Source: Myxococcus sp. RHSTA-1-4
GTDB lineage: Bacteria; Myxococcota; Myxococcia; Myxococcales; Myxococcaceae
DNA length: 64,000 bases
Reading direction: 5' to 3'
Assembly (NCBI RefSeq): GCF_020037125.1
Contig: NZ_JAIQDG010000005.1
Coordinates: forward strand, 1 to 64,000
Position 1 is the first letter of the stretch. The number at the start of each line of letters is the position of its first letter. The position numbers and the translations under genes are program-made. The notes under the pieces were generated by a model. It did not search any database and was not told the DNA's origin. It worked only from the letters and a program-made list of their open reading frames with translations. Below, piece by piece: positions 17,253 through 25,356 of the stretch.

Positions 17253-18055
17253 TGTTCCGTGCCCGTTCTCTGGCCTGGCGCACCGACCTCATGCTCCGCG
17301 CCTTCCACGGCACGGTGACGCAGCTTCCGGACTGCGTGCGCGTGGAGACTCCCTCCGACCCGGACTTCTACAGCGGCAACCTGCTGCTGTTCCCCTCGCC
17401 GCCCGGCCCGGGGGATGACCTGCGCTGGGTCCGCCGGTTCCACGAGGAGTTCGCACACGCGCCACGCATCCGGCACGTGACGCTCGGCTGGGACGACCCG
17501 CATGGAGGCCCCGGGGTGGAGGAGCCGTTCCTGGCGAAGGGCTTCACGCTCATCGCGGATGTCGTCCTCACGGCCGAGGCCGTCCAGCCGCCACCGCGTC
17601 CCCTCGCGGGGCTCGACGTCCGGCCGCTCGCGGGCGACGCGGACTGGGCCGCCGCGATGGAGAACCACCGCGCGGAGCGCCCGCCATCGGTGCCGCCCGA
17701 GAGCTACGAGCCCTTCATCCACCGCCACCTGAACCGGTACCGGGAGATGACGCGCACCGGGCGGGGCACCTGGTTCGGCGCGTTCCTGGAGGGCCGGCTG
17801 GTGGGGGACCTGGGCATCTTCGTCGACGAGGGCGTGGCTCGCTTCCAGGAAGTGGGCACCCATCCGGAGTTCCGGAACCGGGGTGTCTGCGGAACGCTGG
17901 TCCACGAGGCCTCGCGCCATGCCCTCGCGCGCCTGGGAGCGCGCGTGCTCGTCCTCGTCGCGGAGGAAGGCGGCCCGGCGGAGCGCATCTACCGGTCGGT
18001 TGGATTCCGGGAGACGGAGCGGCAGCGCACGCTCACCCTGCGGCCCGTGGCGTGA
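17252..18055 (+). CDS. GNAT acetyltransferase, two-part
   Basis: This protein has 267 residues. The C-terminal part (about 110-265) is a GNAT domain with VGTHPEFRNRGVCGTLVHEA as the acetyl-CoA loop and AERIYRSVGFRETERQ as the closing motif. The N-terminal 100 residues (FYSGNLLLFPSPPGP and a segment with HVTLGWDDP) look like the degenerate first domain seen in some double-GNAT proteins. The start overlaps the bestrophin stop by one base. Substrate is unknown; the link to an ion channel gene is conserved only as far as this window shows. Confidence 0.85.
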   Translation: MFRARSLAWRTDLMLRAFHGTVTQLPDCVRVETPSDPDFYSGNLLLFPSPPGPGDDLRWVRRFHEEFAHAPRIRHVTLGWDDPHGGPGVEEPFLAKGFTLIADVVLTAEAVQPPPRPLAGLDVRPLAGDADWAAAMENHRAERPPSVPPESYEPFIHRHLNRYREMTRTGRGTWFGAFLEGRLVGDLGIFVDEGVARFQEVGTHPEFRNRGVCGTLVHEASRHALARLGARVLVLVAEEGGPAERIYRSVGFRETERQRTLTLRPVA

Positions 18056-18411
18056 GGCCATGCCCCCATCCTGATGCAGCCGTGATGGAACCATGAGCAA
18101 CGGGAGGGCGCCGCGTGGCACAGATGTCATCCAGGCGCGCGCGTTCCTCCCGAGCCGAGGGGGACGGGAGGCGGTCTCGCGGGCGCTGCTGTCTCACGAC
18201 GTTCCCCACGCCGCGCCCCAGGACCTTGGAGCTGGGGCCCGCTGGCATGCGTGGCCCGGACGTGGGGCAGCAGCGCCCGGACGGCCGGTGCTCCCCGGCG
18301 CCGGCGCTGTCGAACAGGCGACAGCGCCGCCGCGTCGCGGTGCCGGGCTCCAACGCCACGGCGCCCCATTCATGACAGGAGGTGTCAACAAAGGACTCCA
18401 GACTCCCGCGT
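18056..18411. other. Intergenic region with a strong hairpin
   Basis: This 356-base stretch holds no convincing gene. Short open frames exist but their products look like GC-driven noise. Its one clear structure is the 11-bp inverted repeat at 18302-18329, listed separately. An AGGAGGTG string at 18378-18385 abuts a possible GTG start at 18382 too closely to serve as its ribosome site. Confidence 0.6.
18302..18329. repeat. Perfect inverted repeat (11-bp stem, 6-base loop)
   Basis: CGGCGCTGTCG is followed by a six-base loop and CGACAGCGCCG. No T-run follows on either strand, so a simple intrinsic terminator is unlikely. It could be an RNA structure, an operator, or a factor-assisted terminator for the bestrophin/acetyltransferase unit. 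Confidence 0.6.
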
Positions 18412-19353
18412 ATGACTGAACCCCGAGAGACACCTGTCACGAGCCTCCCCCTGCACGGCAAGGTGGCCCTGGTCGCGGGCGCCACGCGCGGCGCGGGCCG
18501 AGGCATCGCCGTCGAGCTGGGCGCGGCGGGCGCCACCGTCTATGTCACCGGCCGCACCACGCGCACACAGCGCTCCGAGCAGAACCGCCCGGAGACCATC
18601 GAGGAGACCGCGGAGCGAGTCACCCGAGCCGGAGGACACGGCATCGCGGTCCAGGTGGACCACCTGGAGCCGGCGCGGGTGCGGGCCCTGGTGGAGCGCA
18701 TCGACCGCGAGCAGGGCCGGCTCGACGTGCTGGTCAACGACATCTGGGGCGGCGAGCACCTCTTCGAGTGGAACAAGCCCCTCTGGGAGCAGCCCCTGGA
18801 CGCCGGGCTGCGGATGCTGCGGCTGGCCGTCGACACCCACCTCATCACCAGCCACTGCGCGCTGCCGCTGCTCATCCGGAAACCCGGGGGGCTCGTCGTC
18901 GAAGTGACGGACGGCACCGCCGAGTACAACGCCACGCACTTCCGGGTGTCGACGTTCTATGACCTCGCGAAGGCGGCCGTCCTCCGGCTGGCGTGGAGCC
19001 AGGCCCACGAGCTGCGGCCCCACGGGGCCACCGCCGTCGCGCTGACGCCCGGCTGGCTCCGCTCCGAGATGATGCTGGAAATCCACGGCGTCACCGAGGC
19101 GAACTGGCGCGACGCGACGGCCCAGCAGCCGCACTTCATCATCTCGGAGTCACCGGCCTACGTCGGGCGCGCGGTCGCCGCGCTCGCCGCGGACCCGGAC
19201 GTGGCCCGCTGGAGCGGACAGTCCCTCTCCAGCGGCCAGCTCGCGAAGGTGTACGGCTTCACGGACGTCGACGGCTCCCAGCCCGACGCCTGGCGCTACA
19301 TCCCCGAGGTCCAGGACGCGGGCAAGCCCGCCGACGCCACCGGCTACCGGTAG
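18412..19353 (+). CDS. Short-chain dehydrogenase/reductase
   Basis: This 313-residue Rossmann-fold oxidoreductase shows AGATRGAGRGIAVELG (the TGxxxGxG-type NAD(P) loop), TGRT after the second strand, a VLVNDIWGGEH segment in place of the usual NNAG, and the active-site pair Y183-x-x-x-K187 in FYDLAKAA. Arg in the TGRTT stretch suggests NADP. It resembles the family of SDRs with a long C-terminal extension ending in QPDAWRYIPEV, sometimes annotated as DHRS1-like. Start is taken at the ATG at 18412; the GTG at 18382 is possible. Substrate unknown. Confidence 0.88.
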   Translation: MTEPRETPVTSLPLHGKVALVAGATRGAGRGIAVELGAAGATVYVTGRTTRTQRSEQNRPETIEETAERVTRAGGHGIAVQVDHLEPARVRALVERIDREQGRLDVLVNDIWGGEHLFEWNKPLWEQPLDAGLRMLRLAVDTHLITSHCALPLLIRKPGGLVVEVTDGTAEYNATHFRVSTFYDLAKAAVLRLAWSQAHELRPHGATAVALTPGWLRSEMMLEIHGVTEANWRDATAQQPHFIISESPAYVGRAVAALAADPDVARWSGQSLSSGQLAKVYGFTDVDGSQPDAWRYIPEVQDAGKPADATGYR

Positions 19354-19358
19354 CCGGC

Positions 19359-20087
19359 TCAGGGCCTCGCGCCCCCCCGGGACCTGCGCAGGCGCGTGGA
19401 GAGCTCGGTCATGGTGTCGGCCCGGCACACGGTGGTGTGCTCGACAGAGTCGAAGCCCTTGCGGACGAACTTCACGCGCAGGGGCGCCCCCGGCGTGCAC
19501 TCCAGCGTCAGCGACAGGGGCGTGGTGCCCTGCTTCACCCCGTCCACGCTCACCGTGGCCCCCGTGGGCTCGGACTCGGCGATGAGCAGGCTGGTCCCCT
19601 CGATGGGGGCCCGCTGCTCGCGCACCTCGCCCTCGCGCACCGGCGCGGCCGTGTCGAAACGCGGCGCGAGCGTCTGCTCGGGGAGCGCCGGGTTCTCATC
19701 CGCGGAGGACTGCGACACGCGCTGAAGCTCGGGCAGCACCAGCAGCACGGCCGCCAGCACACCGAAGCACGCGGAGCCGAGCCGCAGCGCGGCGGCCAGG
19801 GGCCTCGCGGGCGCGGGCGGAGGCGGCTGTGGAGCCGGTCTCACCCGAGGGGACTGCCGCGCCCCGGCCGGACTTCCCGGCGCGGCCCCGGCGCGCGGGG
19901 CGGGCGTCCCGGGCACGGGCACGTCCCGCGGCTCGGACGTGGACGGTGGCCGGGTGTGGACGGGGCCCGCCTGCGCCTGGACATGGCCAAGCTCCTCCGT
20001 GCGCCCCATGAGGGACTTCGACCAGGTGTCGCCTTCGGGCCCTTCGTAGACGGGCCTCCCGCTCGCGGGGGTTGCCTCGTTGCTCAT
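19359..20087 (-). CDS. PEGA-domain membrane protein
   Basis: This protein has 242 residues: a Pro-rich cytoplasmic half (1-95), one membrane helix (about 100-122, LGSACFGVLAAVLLVLPEL), and an outer part ending in a PEGA domain (about 168-215, with SEPTGATVSVDGVKQGTTP). PEGA domains are small beta folds found on cell-surface proteins. It begins 22 bases after the PulE-like ATPase gene on the same strand, so the two are probably one transcript. A role in anchoring or assembling something at the envelope is inference. Confidence 0.75.
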   Translation of the reverse strand: MSNEATPASGRPVYEGPEGDTWSKSLMGRTEELGHVQAQAGPVHTRPPSTSEPRDVPVPGTPAPRAGAAPGSPAGARQSPRVRPAPQPPPPAPARPLAAALRLGSACFGVLAAVLLVLPELQRVSQSSADENPALPEQTLAPRFDTAAPVREGEVREQRAPIEGTSLLIAESEPTGATVSVDGVKQGTTPLSLTLECTPGAPLRVKFVRKGFDSVEHTTVCRADTMTELSTRLRRSRGGARP

Positions 20088-20109
20088 GTGTCGTCACTCC
20101 CCCGCGGGC

Positions 20110-21636
20110 TCAGCCGCCCACCACTCGGAACACTTCCCTCAGCGTCGTCGCTCCGGCGCGCGCGCGCTCCACGCCCGCGGCCAGCAGCGGCACCATTCCC
20201 TCGCGACGGGCAAGCTCCTGGATGCGGTCGCTGGGCACCTTCGCGTTGATGGCCTCGCGGATGGCGGGCGTGACGGCGAGCATCTCGTAGATGGCCGTGC
20301 GGCCCAGGTAGCCGCTGCCCTCGCAGCGCTCACAGCCCACCGGGCCGTAGAAGGTGCCGCGCTCGAGGCCCGCCGCGTCCAGCCGCACCGCGTCCTCGGG
20401 GGTGAGGGGCATCTCCGTCCGGCAGTGCGGACACAGCCCGCGCGCCAGCCGCTGCGAAAGCGTGGCGGCCGTCGCGGACGCGAGGAGGAAGGGCTCCACG
20501 CCCATCTCGATGAGGCGGTTGAACACGCCCGCGGCCGAGTTGGCGTGGATGGTGCTGAGCAGGAGGTGCCCGCTCATGCCCGCCTGGATGGCCGTGCGCG
20601 CCGTCTCCGGGTCGCGAATCTCGCCCACCATGATGACGTTGGGGTCCTGCCGCAGCACCGCGCGCAGGCCCTGAGCGAAGGTGAAACCCTGCTCGGCGTT
20701 GACCTGCGTCTGGGCGAACAGGGGCACGTCGAACTCGATGGGGTCCTCGATGGTGGCGATGCGCGTCAGCTCACCGCGCGTCTGCTGGATGTGGCCCAGC
20801 GAGGCGTACAGCGACGTCGTCTTGCCGCTGCCGGTGGCGCCCGCCACCAGGATGAGGCCCTGCGGCAACGCGAGCAGCCGCTGGTACTGCTCCAGCAGCG
20901 CCGGGGGGAACCCGAGCGCCGCGAGCTGGGGCAGCCGCACACCGGTGCGCGCGATGCGCAGCGCCACCGACTCGCCGTGGTTGGTGGGGAGGATGGAGAC
21001 GCGGATGTCCGCCGGCCCGTCCTGCGTGGCGAGCGGGAAGTGTCCGTCCTGCGGCTTGTCGAGCTGGTACAGCGGGAGCCGCGAGAGGACCTTCACCCGG
21101 TTGATGAGCCGCGGGTGGTGCTCGCGCGGGAAGACGAGCACCTGCTCCAGCACCCCGTGCACGCGGAACGCGATGCGGGTGCCCGTCTCCAGGGGGTGGA
21201 TGTGCACGTCGCTGGCGCCCGAGCGGATGGCCCCGTCCATCAACTGGTCCATGAAGCCGATGATGTCCGGCTCATTGCGGGCGGCCATGCCGCGCAGATG
21301 CCGCCCCAGCACCAGGAGCATCTCCCGCACGGCCCGGGCCCTGTCCTCGCCATCCGCCGCGAGCGGGGACAGCTCCGGCAGCTTCAGCGGAGGCGCGGCC
21401 ACGCGGCGGGGCAGCGCGTCCACCGCCCGGGAGGCCACTCCCAGCACCAGCGCGAGGCCCACGCTCCCGAGGAGCAGCGGCGTCACCGCCACCTGGAGAT
21501 AGAGCCCGCCCAGCTTCATCGCGGGCCCGGCGCCGAGCGAGGCATGCCTGTAGACCCAGGAGGCGAAACCGGCGACGAGCACCAGCCCCGCGACGGCCCA
21601 CAGCACGCGGGCGGCTCGATTCATCGACACGCTCAT
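20110..21636 (-). CDS. GspE/PulE-type secretion or pilus ATPase with N-terminal membrane helices
   Basis: This 508-residue protein has two predicted membrane helices near the N-terminus (about 9-29 and 41-68), then a PulE-like N2 domain (SGASDVHIHPLETG) and a RecA-like ATPase domain: Walker A GATGSGKTT with K272, Asp box, Walker B IMVGEIRDPETA, His box LLSTIHANSAAG. A CPHC and CERC pair forms the zinc-binding C-terminal module. Usual GspE/PilB proteins are soluble, so the membrane anchors are unusual. Start is the ATG at 21636; the longer frame upstream looks non-coding. No other secretion or pilus genes lie nearby, only the PEGA gene. Which machine it drives is unknown. Confidence 0.87.
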   Translation of the reverse strand: MSVSMNRAARVLWAVAGLVLVAGFASWVYRHASLGAGPAMKLGGLYLQVAVTPLLLGSVGLALVLGVASRAVDALPRRVAAPPLKLPELSPLAADGEDRARAVREMLLVLGRHLRGMAARNEPDIIGFMDQLMDGAIRSGASDVHIHPLETGTRIAFRVHGVLEQVLVFPREHHPRLINRVKVLSRLPLYQLDKPQDGHFPLATQDGPADIRVSILPTNHGESVALRIARTGVRLPQLAALGFPPALLEQYQRLLALPQGLILVAGATGSGKTTSLYASLGHIQQTRGELTRIATIEDPIEFDVPLFAQTQVNAEQGFTFAQGLRAVLRQDPNVIMVGEIRDPETARTAIQAGMSGHLLLSTIHANSAAGVFNRLIEMGVEPFLLASATAATLSQRLARGLCPHCRTEMPLTPEDAVRLDAAGLERGTFYGPVGCERCEGSGYLGRTAIYEMLAVTPAIREAINAKVPSDRIQELARREGMVPLLAAGVERARAGATTLREVFRVVGG

Positions 21637-21713
21637 TCCCCGGACGGTAGCACCGGGGAAGGGCCCCACTCTACCCGTGCAACCGGATGGCGCCATCCCG
21701 CACGAAATGTGAG

Positions 21714-21747
21714 AAGGCCCGCGACCTCCGGGGAGGTCACGGGCCTT
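21714..21747 (-). terminator. Hairpin terminator after the MXAN_5187-like gene
   Basis: AAGGCCCG and CGGGCCTT enclose a second arm pair GACCTCC/GGAGGTC with a two-base loop, giving about 15 paired bases. On the minus strand it is followed by a moderately T-rich stretch. It sits 25 bases past the stop of the upstream minus-strand gene, before the PulE-like gene. Confidence 0.7.
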
Positions 21748-21771
21748 CGGTGCCACGAGCGAGGCGGACGT

Positions 21772-23763
21772 TCAGTCCTTGACGGGCGTGGCCTTGAGGG
21801 CGGCCTTGCCCTCCTTCACGTACACCTGGAAGCGCACCGTCTTGCACGCGTACTTCTGGACGAGCTGCTCCTTGTTCTTGCGGAGCTTCTGCACGAACTT
21901 GTCGTACGTCAGGCCGTCGGCCGGCTCGCCGCACCGCTCGCGGGTGGTGACGAACTCGCGGAAGACCTCCTGGAAGTGCTGCTCCTCGGAGAGCGCCACC
22001 GCGGAGTTGCCCAGGCCCGGCAGCGGAATGGCGGCCTGGGGCGGCGCGGCGGTGCGCGGAGGCGGCATGGGAATGGCCTCCGACGTCGGCGGGCGGGCGC
22101 TGGCCTGGAGCAACTCGCGCGGAATCGCCGACACGCGCGTGGTCTCCGTGTTCTCCGGCGCCTGCGCGGCCGCCAGCGCGAACGGGTCCGCCGCCTGCTG
22201 CAGCGAATACGCCGCCGTGGGCTGGTCCTCGAAGGCGAACGCGCCGCGGCGCGGGGACGCCGGCGACAGGGGCTCGGCCGGCGGGAAGGACGCGGGGTCC
22301 GGCTCGAACGGCATGGCCGCCGCCGCGGTGAACGGCGCGGGCGGGGCCGCCGGAGGAGGCGCGGGGAACGGGAACGGCTCGGCGGAACCAAACGGGTCCG
22401 CCGAGGCGAACGGGTCCGCGGCCGGCGCCGGCACCGGGGGCGGCAGCGCGAACGGGTCTCCCACGGGCGCCTGGCCCGGCGGGGACATGGCGAACGGGTC
22501 CGCCGCGGGAGGAGGCGCCGGCATCGCGAACGGGTCCGCCGCGGGCGTCGGGGGCGGCGCCGGCATGGCGAACGGGTCCGCCACGGGAGGCGGCGCCGAC
22601 GTCGCGAACGGGTCGCCCATGGGCGCGGAGGCGTGGGCCGCCGGCGGCGCGGCCTGCGGCTGCGGAGGCGTGGTGGCGGCCATGGCGGCCGACAGGCTCA
22701 GCGTGTCCGAGTTGCCCTTCACCTCGTCACCGCTGCTCCGGCCGGAGCCCATCAGCAGCGTCCACAGGAGCGTCAGGCCCAGCAGGCCCGCCAGGCCCAT
22801 GAGCGCGTTCTGCTGGTAGGCGGCGAGCGCGCCCAGCACGGAGCGCGTGTCGGCCACGGCGAGCACCTCCAGCGGGGTGCCCTCCAGCGCGTGGCGGGAG
22901 CCCACCATCAGCGGGGCCTTGCCGCCCAGGAAGTCGCCATTCGTGAAGACGGGCAGCATCACCGGGCCCAGGGCCTGGAGATGACCGCTGCGCAGCACCA
23001 CGCCCCCGGCGTTGGCCTGCACCTGCGCCAGCGAGCCCTCGGCCAGCGCCTTCTCCGCGCCGGCGGCGCCCACCACCGCGTCACCCTTCACCAGCGCGAG
23101 CGCCGGGACACCGGACGCCTGCGCCGCGGCCTCCAGCAGGCCCTCGTCCACCAGGGGGGCGCCCACCACCAGCGTCGCCAGCGGCTGCAGGCGCGAGTCG
23201 CCGCTCCACAGCAGGGGCACCGAAGCGAAGGCGTGCGGAGCGCCGAAGGCCTCCACCACCGTGCCGCCGGCCTTCGCCACCGCGGCCACGTCCAGCTTCG
23301 CGGTGTCCGAGGACGGCTCGCCGCCCGCGACGGCGTGGAACTGGACGTCCTGCGCCACCAGCGCCACCACCGCGCCCTTGAGCTCCTTGGGCAGCACCGC
23401 CTCGGCGGCGGCGCGCACCGCGGCGAAGCGCTCGGCGGTCAGCGGCTGCGGGCCGGAGGGCGCAGCGTCGTCGTCGGCGGGGCGGGCACGCGGGTTGCGC
23501 GGCGCGGGCGCGCGGGCCGGCTCCGGCCTCAGCGCGGCCACCGCGGAGGCCACGTCCTGCGAGGCGGCCAGCTTCAGCGCCAGCGACTGCACTTCGGCGC
23601 GGCGGGCGTCCACGCGGCGCGCCACCTCGGCGGCGCCCGCGGCGGCCTGAGACGTGGCTGCCGCCACGGCGCGCTCGCGCTGCGGTCCCGACAGCATCGG
23701 CAGATGAGCCAGGCCCAGTCCGATGACCAGCAAGGCGAAGACAAGGAACTTGAGGCGGACCAT
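21772..23763 (-). CDS. Two-pass membrane protein with PFA-rich repeats, MXAN_5187-like
   Basis: This protein has 663 residues. Membrane helix one (about 3-21) is followed by a periplasmic region of about 300 residues that alternates Ala-rich helices and strands like a Cache-type sensor. Membrane helix two is near 330-352. The cytoplasmic part contains seven or so repeats of the ADPFAMPAPPP type (about 390-490), further Pro-rich sequence, and a compact basic C-terminal domain of about 65 residues with two Cys (FREFVTTRERCGEPADGLTY and KYACKTVRFQVYVKEGKA). I associate that domain with a myxobacterial family named after MXAN_5187; this is recall, not a search. The ATG at 23763 has AAAGGA five bases upstream, better than the ATG at 23769. 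Function unknown. Confidence 0.75.
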   Translation of the reverse strand: MVRLKFLVFALLVIGLGLAHLPMLSGPQRERAVAAATSQAAAGAAEVARRVDARRAEVQSLALKLAASQDVASAVAALRPEPARAPAPRNPRARPADDDAAPSGPQPLTAERFAAVRAAAEAVLPKELKGAVVALVAQDVQFHAVAGGEPSSDTAKLDVAAVAKAGGTVVEAFGAPHAFASVPLLWSGDSRLQPLATLVVGAPLVDEGLLEAAAQASGVPALALVKGDAVVGAAGAEKALAEGSLAQVQANAGGVVLRSGHLQALGPVMLPVFTNGDFLGGKAPLMVGSRHALEGTPLEVLAVADTRSVLGALAAYQQNALMGLAGLLGLTLLWTLLMGSGRSSGDEVKGNSDTLSLSAAMAATTPPQPQAAPPAAHASAPMGDPFATSAPPPVADPFAMPAPPPTPAADPFAMPAPPPAADPFAMSPPGQAPVGDPFALPPPVPAPAADPFASADPFGSAEPFPFPAPPPAAPPAPFTAAAAMPFEPDPASFPPAEPLSPASPRRGAFAFEDQPTAAYSLQQAADPFALAAAQAPENTETTRVSAIPRELLQASARPPTSEAIPMPPPRTAAPPQAAIPLPGLGNSAVALSEEQHFQEVFREFVTTRERCGEPADGLTYDKFVQKLRKNKEQLVQKYACKTVRFQVYVKEGKAALKATPVKD

Positions 23764-23850
23764 CGCCATCCTTTAGCCCGAGGGTGAAGGGTTCCGCTTA
23801 TAGCGTTCACCGTTCAGAGCCAGCAAGATTCGGGCACCCGGACACGACAG

Positions 23851-23886
23851 GCCCGGCCGCCAGGTAGACAACCTGGAAAGCCGGGC
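23851..23886 (-). terminator. Nested hairpin downstream of hpf
   Basis: GCCCGGC and GCCGGGC enclose CCAGGT-AGACA-ACCTGG, so thirteen base pairs stack with small bulges. It begins 21 bases after the hpf stop on the minus strand and precedes the MXAN_5187-like gene. No clear T-run follows, so it may attenuate rather than end transcription. Confidence 0.55.
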
Positions 23887-23907
23887 CGTTACCGCCTCAC
23901 CCCCTGA

Positions 23908-24267
23908 CTAGTAGGTGGGCACGTCGACCGCCACGTCCTGGGGCAGGCCGTCCGTCTGCACCTCACGCCGTCTGTCTCGCGAGCGCTTGAGGGCGTTCTC
24001 CAGCCGGTCACGCGCCGCGTCGATGGCGGGGAACAGCGAGTCCGCCGTCTCCGTGACGTGCACCGAGGAGAGGCCGGGCATGCGCACCGTCACCCGGCAC
24101 TCCTTGTCCACTCCGCCCTTGGGGCCATTGATGTCCACCAGCGAGATGTCGATCTCCGCCGCCTCGTCGTCCGCGAACCGCTCGATATGGCTCACCAGGT
24201 GCTCATCCACGTACGCCCGGAGGGCGTCCGTCAGGTCCAGGTGCACTCCACGCAGCAACACCTTCAT
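23908..24267 (-). CDS. hpf: Ribosome hibernation promoting factor, short form
   Basis: This 119-residue protein is of the HPF/RaiA (YfiA) family, which binds the 30S decoding region and silences ribosomes in stationary phase. The beta-alpha-beta-beta-beta-alpha pattern is visible: VLLRGVHLDLTDALRAYVDEHL, then DISLVDINGPKGGVDKECRV, and the C-terminal helix SLFPAIDAARDRLENALKRSRDRRRE. It lacks the dimerising tail of long HPF. A near-perfect ribosome site (GGAGGTGAT) lies just before the ATG at 24267. It is divergent from the receiver-domain gene. Confidence 0.92.
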   Translation of the reverse strand: MKVLLRGVHLDLTDALRAYVDEHLVSHIERFADDEAAEIDISLVDINGPKGGVDKECRVTVRMPGLSSVHVTETADSLFPAIDAARDRLENALKRSRDRRREVQTDGLPQDVAVDVPTY

Positions 24268-24417
24268 GGCATCACCTCCGGGGCCAAAGATGGACAGCCT
24301 CGCGTCCGCCGGTGAGGGGGAAACTCCGTTGCTCCCCTGCCCTCCCAGCGGGGGGGCGGTGGAGCGCCCGCGGCCGACGGAGGACGTTTCAGCCCGACAC
24401 GTGGGTTTCGCAGGCAC

Positions 24418-24810
24418 ATGGATGCCGCGCGAATCAAGGTCCTGCTGGTGGAGGATGATGGGGACAGCCGGGAGCTGCTGGCGGAGCTGCTGGAGGTGGA
24501 TTTCGACGTCAGCACCGCTCCGGACGGGCTGGCCGGCCTGAGGGCTTTCGAGTCCGTGCACCCGGACGTGGTCGTCACCGACGAGTCGCTGCCGGGCATG
24601 CTCGGCACCGAGCTGGCCGCGAAGGTGAAGGAGCGCGAGCCGCGGGCCCGCGTCATCCTCGTCTCCGGCTACACGCAGGTGAAGGGGGCCGAGCACTGCG
24701 ACGTGGTGCTGCGCAAGCCCATCGACGTGGAGCGGCTGAGCGCCACGGTCGGCCGGCTGGGTGACGAGGCACGCCACTGGGCGGGCGGCGGCGACGAAGC
24801 CCGCCACTGA
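24418..24810 (+). CDS. Single-domain response regulator (CheY-like receiver)
   Basis: This 130-residue protein consists of one receiver domain: the acidic pair in LLVEDDGDS, the phospho-accepting Asp in DVVVTDESLPGM (about residue 52), Ser in VILVSGY, and Lys in LRKPID. There is no output domain, so it passes phosphate to another protein or acts by binding. It is divergent from hpf and followed by an unrelated gene. Its kinase is not adjacent. Confidence 0.9.
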   Translation: MDAARIKVLLVEDDGDSRELLAELLEVDFDVSTAPDGLAGLRAFESVHPDVVVTDESLPGMLGTELAAKVKEREPRARVILVSGYTQVKGAEHCDVVLRKPIDVERLSATVGRLGDEARHWAGGGDEARH

Positions 24811-24890
24811 ACGATGCGTCTGGACGGGGGTGCGGCTCGCGGGGGCCGGACCTACCATGTCCCTCCAGACACCACGCGGGAGGGAGCGTC

Positions 24891-25337
24891 ATGAAGTACT
24901 GCGCCAGGTGCGGCTCGGAGTACCAGGACAGCGTGCGGGAGTGCGCGGACTGTCCGGGCAACCCGCTCCTCGTGAGCGCGGAGGAGATGCGCGCCCGGGG
25001 CCTGCCGCTGCCCCACGAGATGGACAAGCGCGTCTTCGTGCGCGCGGCCACCGCGGAGGACCCGTTCACCGCGGAGGCCTTCGTGGGGGTGCTGCAGGAG
25101 GCAAACATCCCCGTGCTGGTGCGCGCCGGCCGCTCCGGGGTGGTGGACAAGCTGACCACGGGCAACCTGCTGCCCTGGTGGGAAATCCTGGTGCCCGAGG
25201 ACCTGCGGGCCCGCGCGGTGCCCCTGCTGGAGCAGGAGCGCGTGCAGGAGCTGGCCACCACCGACGAGGCCGCCCGCGCCGCCGAGGAAGAGGAGCGGGA
25301 GACCGAGACGCCCCCCAGCCCTCCGCCCGCCCCCTGA
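24891..25337 (+). CDS. Zinc-ribbon protein with DUF2007-like domain
   Basis: This 148-residue protein begins with MKYCARCGSEYQDSVRECAD, a zinc ribbon with two CxxC-type pairs. It continues into a fold resembling DUF2007 (FVRAATAEDPFTAEAFVGVL, NIPVLVRAGRSG, WWEILVPEDLRARAVPLL), a small ferredoxin-like signal-transducing domain, and ends in an acidic Pro-rich tail. A GGGAGGG ribosome site precedes the ATG. No specific role can be assigned. Confidence 0.75.
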   Translation: MKYCARCGSEYQDSVRECADCPGNPLLVSAEEMRARGLPLPHEMDKRVFVRAATAEDPFTAEAFVGVLQEANIPVLVRAGRSGVVDKLTTGNLLPWWEILVPEDLRARAVPLLEQERVQELATTDEAARAAEEEERETETPPSPPPAP

Positions 25338-25356
25338 GCAGCCGGGCAGCCGCGCT

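Noticed and set aside
18093..18419. Open frames in the gap before the dehydrogenase gene
   Set aside because: Products are low-complexity, in several overlapping frames, with no ribosome site of proper spacing.
22370..22620. Tandem nucleotide repeats
   Set aside because: They are coding repeats (ADPFAMPAPPP type) of the membrane protein on the minus strand, not a separate element.
20080..23787. Very long open frame on the plus strand across the PulE-like and MXAN_5187-like genes
   Set aside because: Its product is an Arg/Gly/His-rich string typical of the antisense shadow of GC-rich genes; the minus-strand genes have clear domains.
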